From: Magnetospirillum sp. XM-1
GTDB lineage: Bacteria > Pseudomonadota > Alphaproteobacteria > Rhodospirillales > Magnetospirillaceae
Assembly (NCBI RefSeq): GCF_001511835.1
Contig: NZ_LN997848.1
Location: forward strand, 4,761,188-4,825,187
Reading direction: 5' to 3'
DNA: 64,000 nucleotides
The translations under genes were made by a program, and so were the position numbers. Positions 10,722 through 17,527 of the stretch are shown piece by piece. Position 1 is the first letter of the stretch; each line of letters starts with the position of its first letter. Below the pieces are notes generated by a model. It was not told where the DNA came from, did no database searches, and worked only from the letters and a program-made list of their open reading frames with translations.

Positions 10722-10982
10722 TCAGCCACAGCCGCATGATTTGTCGGCCTGGATCGGCGGACACGGCACCGAACCATAGGAGCAGAACACGCAGCAATCG
10801 CCGGGCTTGGGTCGCAGAACAATGCCGCACCCTTTGCAATCATAGAAAAACTGGCATGCGTCGCTCGGCATCACCTCCACCTCGTGGTGGCCGCAATGGG
10901 GGCAGGTGATCTTGGATTGGAGAATAATCGCGGTTTTGGCCAGCACATCGTCCCCCTTATCGTGGCCGCAGATGTCGTTCAC
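10722..10982 (-). CDS. GDCCVxC-domain small cysteine-rich protein
   Basis: 86 residues with two metal-binding-type clusters: CPHCGHHEVEVMP and the hallmark GDCCVFCSYGSVPCPP, then a C-terminal CGCG. Proteins with the GDCCVxC signature sometimes contain selenocysteine; here the position is cysteine. Their function is unknown, although they often accompany mercury or redox-stress genes. Translation may start at the ATG overlapping the upstream XRE stop (10979-10982) or at a start closer to the ILQSKITCPHCG core. The extra N-terminal residues look unconserved. Confidence 0.75.
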   Translation of the reverse strand: MNDICGHDKGDDVLAKTAIILQSKITCPHCGHHEVEVMPSDACQFFYDCKGCGIVLRPKPGDCCVFCSYGSVPCPPIQADKSCGCG

Positions 10983-11260
10983 CGGCCAGGAAGTAGCTCA
11001 ACATGAAGGCGGCTTCCTGTGGCGGCGGCGAAGCGTGCCAGTGAAGTCGATGAAGGAAGGGAACGGCCACTTTCCAGCCGTGCTACCACGGACTGGGTGG
11101 TACCCATTCTCTTCGCAAGTTCGGCCTGAGATAGACCAGCCCGTTGACGGGCACGGATAAGGGTTTCCGCAATCTCGAACTCTGGGGCGAGACGGTCATA
11201 TTCGGCCTTCACCTCGGGATCAGCCAGCATTTTAGCCTTGAGGTCATTCAGGCTGGTCAT
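10979..11260 (-). CDS. XRE/HigA-like helix-turn-helix protein
   Basis: 93 residues. The C-terminal two thirds form a HigA-type helix-turn-helix (ETLIRARQRAGLSQAELAK, RMGTTQSVVARLESG, LARFAAATG). The N-terminal segment with ADPEVKAEYDRLAPEFEIA is the typical HigA-antitoxin lead-in. No HigB-type toxin gene lies on either side, so it is either an orphan antitoxin or a stand-alone regulator. It is coupled to the GDCCVxC gene by a 4-base overlap. Confidence 0.82.
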   Translation of the reverse strand: MTSLNDLKAKMLADPEVKAEYDRLAPEFEIAETLIRARQRAGLSQAELAKRMGTTQSVVARLESGRSLPSSTSLARFAAATGSRLHVELLPGR

Positions 11261-11293
11261 TTCAAAATCTCCTTGGCCCGAGCCAATGCGAGT

Positions 11294-11845
11294 TCAGCTA
11301 ATCACGTCCAATGACCGATAAACCGATGTGCGAGCGATGCCCAGTTCCTTGCTGATGGCCGCAACACTGAATCCTTGATCCTTGAGCCACCGAACTTTAC
11401 CAGCGTCGATCTTCGGAGGGCGTCCACGGTACCGTTCAGGGTGATTCTTCTTCGCCCGCCGGATTCCTTCGATCTGTCGTTCCCGCCGAAGCTCGGTCTC
11501 GAACTGGGCGAACACCCCGAGCAGATTGATGGTCAATGCACCGTAGATGTCGCCCGTGTCGAACGGCTGCTCGGTGGCCTTCAAGCTGGCTCCCCTTTCC
11601 TTCAGTACCTTGATGATGTCCTGGAGGTCGCCGATGGATCGGGCCAGCCGGTCGATCCGGGTGACGACCAGAACATCCCCTTCGCGAAGGAACTCCAGCA
11701 GGGTTTCCAGTTCCCGGCGACCATCACGACTCGTGCCGCTGATCTTTTCCGATCTGATGATCTGGCAACCGGCAGCCTTCAAGGCATCAATCTGGATGTC
11801 GAGGGATTGATCTGTAGAAGAGCAGCGGGCATATCCGTAAAACAT
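11294..11845 (-). CDS. Serine recombinase / resolvase (Tn3 type)
   Basis: 183 residues from the ATG at 11845 (the frame extends 10 codons further but MFYGYARCSSTDQSLDIQ is the family start). The catalytic serine lies in YARCSSTDQSL, with the resolvase motifs EKISGTSRDGRRELETLL, VTRIDRLARSI and the AQFETELRRERQ linker helix. A C-terminal helix-turn-helix (GFSVAAISKELGIARTSVYR) recognises the site. It may resolve island multimers, invert or excise a segment, or be a relic of a transposon; no terminal inverted repeats were found around it. Confidence 0.92.
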   Translation of the reverse strand: MFYGYARCSSTDQSLDIQIDALKAAGCQIIRSEKISGTSRDGRRELETLLEFLREGDVLVVTRIDRLARSIGDLQDIIKVLKERGASLKATEQPFDTGDIYGALTINLLGVFAQFETELRRERQIEGIRRAKKNHPERYRGRPPKIDAGKVRWLKDQGFSVAAISKELGIARTSVYRSLDVIS

Positions 11846-12015
11846 GGATTTGCTCCATATGGGCCATAGACCCATATATTAAAGCGTTCCATAAATACAA
11901 AATCAACCCATCTGGAACAATATTTCATGACTGTGGCGGAGTTGCAGCAGGGTATACCTTAATGTTGCAGAGAATATGTCTTCAAATTGTTTTCAACAGA
12001 ACATTTCGTAGATAG

Positions 12016-12912
12016 CTATGTTGTGTCTTGTTGATCGCTATCGCCATGCCTCTTGATGTAGATACGGATAGAAAACTCTGTCCACCGCGTCCCTCTCGGC
12101 GGCAAAAGTTCAGGATTATTCATCATCATAGCGTTTATTATATCGGCAAGATGTCTGTTCGGAACAGATTTATGGTCTGACTTTATGTTTTTAACTGCAT
12201 CAATTATTATTTTAGCACGCTCTTTTGCAGCATCACTCTGTGCTGCTCGTCCTTTTGACTGTGCATCCTTCTTATTAGCCCACTCTGCGGCAAACCCGAG
12301 TTTACCGCCATCGGAAATGAATTTTTTTAGACCCGCAGTGCGTCTAAGCTTTTTGATTTTATCTCTTCTCCGTTGCCGCTCTTTATCTCTCTGCTGTTCA
12401 AAATACTCGTGGAGGGCTTCGTCCCTATCGGCAGGGTCAATCCATATAATTTGGATGCCGCGATGGTTAATCTCTGTTTGGAATTTTATCCTTCCAGTAG
12501 TTAGTGATGAAAACCCGCGACCACTGTGATGTCTAAAAGAATGAATAATTAGCGGTGCGTCATTCCGTTCGCACCATGACATTGCAAGATTAATCGTCGG
12601 GAATACCTTAAATGTAGGAAGATGCCCCGTCTCTTCAAACAAAAATACTTTTGAAATTTCAAAGCCAGCAAGGCGGGCCATCTCGCCTGCCTTTTTATGC
12701 TGCACCTTTAATGTGACCGATTGAGCCAGGGCAACATCCAAGGGCGTATCATTTTTGATGCGATCCCTATCATGCCCTCTGTGTGTCCAGAGGAATGCTG
12801 CACATGGCTTTCGTTTCCGGTTCATTCCACGCCATTCCTCACCAAGAATACCGTTGTTCACTCCAATATTCTCAGGATTCCGGCCAGTTTCAAACTGCCT
12901 TCTCCGAATCAT
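12016..12912 (-). CDS. AT-rich orphan; possible divergent recombinase-like protein
   Basis: 298 residues, basic, with clearly lower GC than its neighbours. I do not recognise it as a known family. The middle (DAPLIIHSFRHHSGRG, then INHRGIQIIWID) resembles the LVVYxxDRLSR / GVxLV part of a serine-recombinase catalytic domain, and the C-terminus (NRHLADIINAMMMNN... PPRGTRWTEFSIRIYIKR) strongly recalls the recombinase end region IAxxLNxxGxxxxRGxxWxxxxVxxIL. No catalytic Ser near the N-terminus is obvious, so it could be an inactive relative with a regulatory role. A long charged helix (YFEQQRDKERQRRRDKIKKL) joins the halves. Confidence 0.55.
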   Translation of the reverse strand: MIRRRQFETGRNPENIGVNNGILGEEWRGMNRKRKPCAAFLWTHRGHDRDRIKNDTPLDVALAQSVTLKVQHKKAGEMARLAGFEISKVFLFEETGHLPTFKVFPTINLAMSWCERNDAPLIIHSFRHHSGRGFSSLTTGRIKFQTEINHRGIQIIWIDPADRDEALHEYFEQQRDKERQRRRDKIKKLRRTAGLKKFISDGGKLGFAAEWANKKDAQSKGRAAQSDAAKERAKIIIDAVKNIKSDHKSVPNRHLADIINAMMMNNPELLPPRGTRWTEFSIRIYIKRHGDSDQQDTT

Positions 12913-13002
12913 CTCGCTGCATCGTTACTGCCTCCAATTCGCCTGATAGCCTTGTAAACACGCTGAATTCAAATGCAGCGTCGGCATTCAAGGGAGTTTG
13001 AG

Positions 13003-13191
13003 ATGGCTACCAATTGCACTGCACTTGCCAACCAAACGATGCACATGGACTTCAATGTGCTGGTTGGATGCTCAACCGGCTTCCGGTTGGTGCTTTGCGA
13101 ACGGCACTCGACCACTCCGACGCCTGCCAATGACAACAACCCGCCCACACCGCCGAAGCCCCCCACCATGGCAATGCGGCTGGCCGCCTGA
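13003..13191 (+). CDS. Orphan operon gene 1, 62-residue hypothetical
   Basis: Small protein MATNCTALANQTMHMDFNVL with a proline/asparagine-rich tail (PTPANDNNPPTPPKPP). GGGAG lies 10 bases before the ATG. It opens a same-strand run with the genes at 13210, 13948 and 14349. The NDN motif near its end recurs at the ends of the next two genes. No function is recognised. Confidence 0.6.
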   Translation: MATNCTALANQTMHMDFNVLVGCSTGFRLVLCERHSTTPTPANDNNPPTPPKPPTMAMRLAA

Positions 13192-13209
13192 TCAAGAGGA
13201 GTACCCGCC

Positions 13210-13947
13210 ATGTCCGACTATGAAACCATTCTTCGCCCTTCCCGGAAGGCGGTGAACTCCGCCGTCTCCCTGGGTCTTCGTACCCACATTGCCCTCGTCA
13301 ACGTCGTCGTCGCCGCTTTTGCGGTGCTGCCCGAACTCCGCAAGGACGAGGCCGCGTTTATCAATTTCGCCAAGCAGCAATATGGGCTGACCGTCAAGGG
13401 CAAGGCGGTGGACGATTTCACCCTGCTCGTGGTCAAGGTCTTGTTCCACAACGTCTCGGAGAAGACGGACTTCCGCCGCCGTCTTGGGCAGATTGCGACC
13501 GCCCTTCGGTATCTGGAACTGCACCGTGACGAATTCCCCGCCGAATACATTAAGCGGTTGATTCACGACCAGGGCGGTATGTCGGGGCTGGTGAAAGCTT
13601 TCCGCAATGAGAGGCGGACCCACCGCGACACGAGCCGCGAAGAGAAGAAGGTCCGCACCATCCAGACCTACGTCGCCGGTTTGCCGCAGATCGGCACCAC
13701 CACCCACTACGCCGACCATCAGTGCACGACCATCAATGATGTCAAAGACAGCCAGACTCTCGAAGCTCTGGCCCAATCGCCGGGTCGTGTCTTGATCGTG
13801 GGTGACATCGACGAGCAGTTCAATCTTACGAATTTACGGGTCGTTGAACGCGACCAGGACGAAATCGACCGTCTGCTCACCCGCAAGGCTGCCCAGGTCA
13901 CCAAGACCGGCAGCAACGACAATCAGCCCATGAAGGAGGCCATTTAA
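13210..13947 (+). CDS. Orphan operon gene 2, 245-residue hypothetical
   Basis: Not recognised. The first ~140 residues look helical (NVVVAAFAVLPELRKDEAAF, FTLLVVKVLFHNVSEKTDFRRRL, YIKRLIHDQGGMSGLVKAF). A charged linker (RRTHRDTSREEKKVRT) leads to an alpha/beta part with SPGRVLIVGDIDEQFNLTNLRV. It ends with NDNQPMKEAI; the codons for KEA contain AAGGAGG, which is also the ribosome site of the next gene, so the two are translationally coupled. It is 18 bases downstream of gene 1. Its GC content is normal for the host, unlike the neighbouring AT-rich recombinase-like gene. Confidence 0.7.
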   Translation: MSDYETILRPSRKAVNSAVSLGLRTHIALVNVVVAAFAVLPELRKDEAAFINFAKQQYGLTVKGKAVDDFTLLVVKVLFHNVSEKTDFRRRLGQIATALRYLELHRDEFPAEYIKRLIHDQGGMSGLVKAFRNERRTHRDTSREEKKVRTIQTYVAGLPQIGTTTHYADHQCTTINDVKDSQTLEALAQSPGRVLIVGDIDEQFNLTNLRVVERDQDEIDRLLTRKAAQVTKTGSNDNQPMKEAI

Positions 13948-14349
13948 ATGTTCACCAAGTCCCAGATTGAAGCCGCCCGTTACACCCTGCGGACGCCCTT
14001 CGACCACCCCGAATCCGAGGCCATGCGGAAGATCGCTCTGTGGCTGTTGGATCACGCCATGTCGATCCCGTTGCCGCCGACCAAGAAGGTTGGGAAAGTC
14101 CGCAAGGTCCGCCGTTCTCTTGACGAGGCTGCTGACATCATCCTCACCGACGACCCGCCTTCGGTTCTGATGGAACGCTATGGGATCACGATTGGGGCCA
14201 TCAAGGCGATCAAGGCTGGATACGGCGAGTACAAGAAGTTCGAGGGCTGCTCGGCGTTCTGGAAGGAATACCGCCGTAAGCACCGTGCCGAGATTCGCCG
14301 CCTGACGAAAAACAGCAATGACAATCAGAAACTCAAGGAGGCCATCTGA
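13948..14349 (+). CDS. Orphan operon gene 3, 133-residue hypothetical
   Basis: Not recognised; basic throughout, with RSLDEAADIILTDDPPSVLM and YGITIGAIKAIKAGYGEYKKF, the latter resembling a small helix-turn-helix. It therefore may bind DNA (inference). It ends in NDNQKLKEAI, almost the same tail as gene 2, again because an embedded AAGGAGG serves the following gene. Its stop overlaps the next ATG (ATGA type, 14349). Confidence 0.65.
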   Translation: MFTKSQIEAARYTLRTPFDHPESEAMRKIALWLLDHAMSIPLPPTKKVGKVRKVRRSLDEAADIILTDDPPSVLMERYGITIGAIKAIKAGYGEYKKFEGCSAFWKEYRRKHRAEIRRLTKNSNDNQKLKEAI

Positions 14350-15236
14350 TGAAACCCGCCATCAAGCCCCACCTGGACGTCCCTCTGATTCTCGCTCCCG
14401 AAAGGATGTCGAGCATCATCCGCTCCCCTGGTGGGAAGCACCGTCTGGCTCGTGATCTGGTCAACCTCGCTCCGTTCAATCTGGATGAGTACCGCGAACT
14501 GTTTGCTGGAAGTGCCGCCGTTGCCCTTCGCATGGCACGGATTGGGCGTACCCGGAAAATCTGGATCAACGACCTCGATTCTGGCATCGCCAACATGTGG
14601 ACCGTGGTTCGCGACGAAGCCTTGGCGGCGGCAGCGAAGGTGGCCGAGCTATTGGATCGCCATGATCTGTCCATTACGGACCTCGAAATTCGCGAAGAGC
14701 AGTGTGAAAAGTCCACCATTGAAACCAACCGCAAACAGCGACAGCCGATCTCAGCGTGCATCCCGGCCATCGCCGAATATTGCGATTGCAAGGTCTGGCG
14801 GGAGAAGGACGACAAGGGCATCCGGTACGTCTTCTTCGGACTTCGCCCCAGCATCGAGATGGCCCATTACGTCTACGATGTGATCGCCACGGCCATGCAG
14901 ACCGCCTGGGTCCAATATGCCCTGGGCCAACGAATTCTCCGTTACGGCAAGGACGAAAAGGGATCGTTCTTGTTCGGCATGGCGGTGTCGATTGGGGAGA
15001 AGCTGATCGCCATGAAGGCCGAACGCGACGAAGCCAATCGGGTCAGCAGTGGCCGTGATCTGGTGGTGATCCGCCACGCCATCGTGGAATCTGAATTCGC
15101 CAAACTGGACCTGAACCTGCGTCGCGGTCGTGCATCTGGGAAGAAGGTCGCGGCTGGTGCGTTCGAAGCTGGTCATGCCGCAGGCCAATCCCTGGCCCTA
15201 CATCCTGGCGTCCACGGAAAAAGTTCTCGGAAATAG
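14349..15236 (+). CDS. Orphan operon gene 4, D12-class adenine-methylase-like protein
   Basis: 295 residues. The N-terminal 95 residues follow the Dam/D12 class: RSPGGKHRLARDLVNLAP (motif X), ELFAGSAAVALRMA (motif I, SAM pocket) and WINDLDSGIANMWTVVRD (ND motif II). The catalytic DPPY motif expected about 100-130 residues later is not present; instead the protein continues FFGLRPSIEMAHYVYDV... LILRYGKD-like sequence without a match. Either the catalytic part has been replaced and the protein only binds DNA/SAM, or the family is new. The last 30 codons are also read sensibly in the +2 frame (QANPWPYILASTEKVLG), so a frameshift near 15150 should be considered. Confidence 0.65.
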   Translation: MKPAIKPHLDVPLILAPERMSSIIRSPGGKHRLARDLVNLAPFNLDEYRELFAGSAAVALRMARIGRTRKIWINDLDSGIANMWTVVRDEALAAAAKVAELLDRHDLSITDLEIREEQCEKSTIETNRKQRQPISACIPAIAEYCDCKVWREKDDKGIRYVFFGLRPSIEMAHYVYDVIATAMQTAWVQYALGQRILRYGKDEKGSFLFGMAVSIGEKLIAMKAERDEANRVSSGRDLVVIRHAIVESEFAKLDLNLRRGRASGKKVAAGAFEAGHAAGQSLALHPGVHGKSSRK

Positions 15237-15252
15237 GGCGAAGGCACTGAGT

Positions 15253-15786
15253 TCACCTGCCACGACCACCATATGCTTCCGAATGCTCGGCGTGCTTCTT
15301 CCAGTTGGACTCGTACTTGGCAGCCAATTCGGAATCGCGGATCACCAGCAGGTTTTCAGCGTTCCGTTCTTGAGCAGCCTTGGTGAAGTTGAACGATCCG
15401 GTGATGACCGTGCCGCCGTCGATCACCATTACCTTGTTGTGGGCGATGGCGTGGGCTGCGTCGATCTGCACCGGTACCCCGCCGTTGGCCAGGAAATCGG
15501 CACCGCTGTATTTCTCTGTCCGCTGGCTTTTGTCCAGAACGGCCCGCACATCGACACCACGTTTTTTGGCCTGCACCAGAGCCTGTGCGATAGGCGGTGA
15601 GGTGAACGAATATGCTTGGACCAGGATGGTGCGTCGAGCGGCACTGATGGCCTCTACGACCTTCCCAGTGCAGTCCATTCCAGGGGTGAAGCAGACATCG
15701 ATCTGACGGTCAGCGGCCATCCCGGCATGAGCAGTCATCAGCAGGGTCATCGTTGCCACGATGATCGAAAGACGACCAAAACTCAT
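15253..15786 (-). CDS. Secreted phospholipase D-fold nuclease (Nuc-like)
   Basis: 177 residues. A signal peptide (LSIIVATMTLLMTAHAGMAA, cleavage near 24) precedes one PLD domain. The single HKD motif is complete (HNKVMVIDGGTVITGSFNF: His, Lys, Asp, and the GSxNF box). This is the layout of Nuc from plasmid pKM101, a periplasmic endonuclease that works as a dimer to make one active site. It may degrade incoming or extracellular DNA. Its ATG overlaps the stop of the SpoVG-like gene by 4 bases (15783-15786), so it closes the eight-gene hsd cluster. Confidence 0.9.
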   Translation of the reverse strand: MSFGRLSIIVATMTLLMTAHAGMAADRQIDVCFTPGMDCTGKVVEAISAARRTILVQAYSFTSPPIAQALVQAKKRGVDVRAVLDKSQRTEKYSGADFLANGGVPVQIDAAHAIAHNKVMVIDGGTVITGSFNFTKAAQERNAENLLVIRDSELAAKYESNWKKHAEHSEAYGGRGR

Positions 15787-16079
15787 TGCTGTCTCTCCTT
15801 CAGAATCCCCTCTTCAATGGCCGCAGCCATCACCACGTCGCCCATGGGGCCTTTGAGTTCGTCCGGCAGGGTGATCGCTGCCATCCAAGCACCATCCGGT
15901 GCTCGGTATTTCGGGAGGGTCACTTCGGTTCCATTGCTGTCGGCACGAATTTGTACCCCATGGATCACAACCTCAACCCCATCCATCAGGATTGAAACGT
16001 CGGCCAATCCCAGGAGCTTTCCTGCGTTGGCGACCGGGGTGACCCTGTTTGCGGTGATGATGGCGGAAGTCGTGTCCAT
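15783..16079 (-). CDS. SpoVG-like protein, copy 2
   Basis: 98 residues, roughly half identical to the protein at 7594-7971 over its whole length (NAGKLLGLADVSI, GVQIRADSNGTEVTLPKYRAPDGAW, ITLPDEL). Same SpoVG-like pattern as copy 1. The MDT start supports the internal ATG of copy 1. It lies between the DnaQ-like and PLD genes and is translationally coupled to the latter. Two diverged copies in one island suggest an old duplication or two acquisitions. Confidence 0.65.
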   Translation of the reverse strand: MDTTSAIITANRVTPVANAGKLLGLADVSILMDGVEVVIHGVQIRADSNGTEVTLPKYRAPDGAWMAAITLPDELKGPMGDVVMAAAIEEGILKERQQ

Positions 16080-16090
16080 GGAACCCCCGC

Positions 16091-16738
16091 CTACTGATCC
16101 CCAAAGCTCATGTAGCGGGTGTCGTCCTGGACGAAGCCACCAGCCATCTTCATGAAGGCTTCTGCCGTCAGAATGGCATCAAGCAAGGCACCATGATGCT
16201 CGAATCTATCGGATCGGTCGATCCACAGCCGGTCGCACAGAACGTCCAACGATCCCGGCACGCCAGGGAAAAATTGCCGCGATAGCTCTTGGGTGCAGAC
16301 GAAATCATTGTCCGAGAAAATGACTTCATCGAAGCCGCACCGGCCTACCCTGGCGTACTCGAAATTCAGAAACTCGATCTCATTTTCGGCACTGTGGGCA
16401 AGCAGAACGTCCTGACCAATGAACGTCTCGAACTCGTCCAGCACATCGCGAAACTGGGGGGCGTCTTTCAGGTCGGCGGGGTTGATCCCATGAACCGCAA
16501 TCGAGGCTTTGGCGATAGGGCCGCCCGGCTGAATGCGGCGGTGCCAGCTTTCACCGGTTTTCCACCCGTCCTCACCACGCAGCAATTCGACGCAGCCGAT
16601 CTCGATCATGACGCCGGGCAACCGTAGCCCCTTGGGCATCTTTTTGATCTCGGCAGCGGTCGGCACCCGAAAACCCGTGGTTTCCGCATCAATGGCAACG
16701 AGACGCCCAACATCGGATAGATCATCAAGGGTGAGCAT
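16091..16738 (-). CDS. DnaQ-like 3'-5' exonuclease (DEDDh)
   Basis: 215 residues with the RNase T/DnaQ fold. The catalytic acidic residues are visible: Asp18 and Glu20 in VAIDAETTGF, Asp/Glu in AHSAENEIEFLNFE, and the C-terminal His-x4-Asp in FEHHGALLDAILTAE. Such stand-alone exonucleases trim DNA or RNA ends and act in repair or in phage defence. It follows the YgjP-like gene on the same strand and precedes the SpoVG-like copy 2. Confidence 0.88.
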   Translation of the reverse strand: MLTLDDLSDVGRLVAIDAETTGFRVPTAAEIKKMPKGLRLPGVMIEIGCVELLRGEDGWKTGESWHRRIQPGGPIAKASIAVHGINPADLKDAPQFRDVLDEFETFIGQDVLLAHSAENEIEFLNFEYARVGRCGFDEVIFSDNDFVCTQELSRQFFPGVPGSLDVLCDRLWIDRSDRFEHHGALLDAILTAEAFMKMAGGFVQDDTRYMSFGDQ

Positions 16739-16783
16739 TCCGTATCCTTCCGATTTGGCCGGTCGATCCTATGCTGATGCGGA

Positions 16784-17524
16784 TCATTGTGCCGGTTCCA
16801 CCTTCTCGAACCCAAGCAGATGCTCGTTTCTTTCCAGCCAGAGCTTCCGCTCCTCCCAATCATGGATAATGCTACCGACCAAACGCCAGAACTCGGGATC
16901 GTGGTTGCGGTGGCGGATATGGCAAAGCTCGTGAACAACCGCGTATTCCAGCACCGGCTTGGGGGCGAAGATGAGACGCCAGTTCAGGTTCACAACCCGA
17001 TCCCGACCGCAGCTACCCCACAGGTGCTTCTGGTCTTTGATCTGTAGACTCTTGGGGATCAAGCCCAGGCCGGAATGGTGCTGGACGAAGGTGGCAACAT
17101 CTTCACGCATCCGCTTTCTGAACCACAGACGCAAGGCCGATTCTATCAGGGAATCACGGGCATTCGGCGAAACGGTCAGGGGATAGGTGACCCAGAATCC
17201 ATTACGGTAGGTGACCTCCACCAGTGTGTCGGTGCCAGGGGTGACGGTCAGTTTCATCAACCTGCCGCGATAGGGGATTTTCACGCCGGTCACGAAACGC
17301 TGCACGGTGTGGGTTTGAGCGACCCGCTCTTTCATGCAGCGGGTCTGTTCCAGTATCCAGGCACGGCGGCGGTGTAAGGCCCGCGTGATCTGGGCATCGG
17401 TGGCATCTTCCGGTACCACCACCTCAACCTCATCTGGGGTCACGGTGATTCTGGCCCGCCGGGCCAGGGGCGAGCGTTTCAGGGTATAGGGGATCGCGGT
17501 GCTGCCGACCGTCAGCACGGACAT
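16784..17524 (-). CDS. YgjP/SprT-like zinc metallopeptidase (DUF45)
   Basis: 246 residues. The YgjP domain is unmistakable: KRSPLARRARITVTPDEVEV at the start, LWGSCGRDRVVNLNWRLIFAPKPVLEY, and the zinc-binding HELCHIRHRNHDPEFW (HExxH with a third His). Proteins of this group often follow hsdR in type I restriction operons, perhaps controlling turnover of the restriction subunit (inference). It starts 3 bases after the hsdR stop, with the ribosome site inside the hsdR end. Confidence 0.93.
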   Translation of the reverse strand: MSVLTVGSTAIPYTLKRSPLARRARITVTPDEVEVVVPEDATDAQITRALHRRRAWILEQTRCMKERVAQTHTVQRFVTGVKIPYRGRLMKLTVTPGTDTLVEVTYRNGFWVTYPLTVSPNARDSLIESALRLWFRKRMREDVATFVQHHSGLGLIPKSLQIKDQKHLWGSCGRDRVVNLNWRLIFAPKPVLEYAVVHELCHIRHRNHDPEFWRLVGSIIHDWEERKLWLERNEHLLGFEKVEPAQ

Positions 17525-17527
17525 GGG

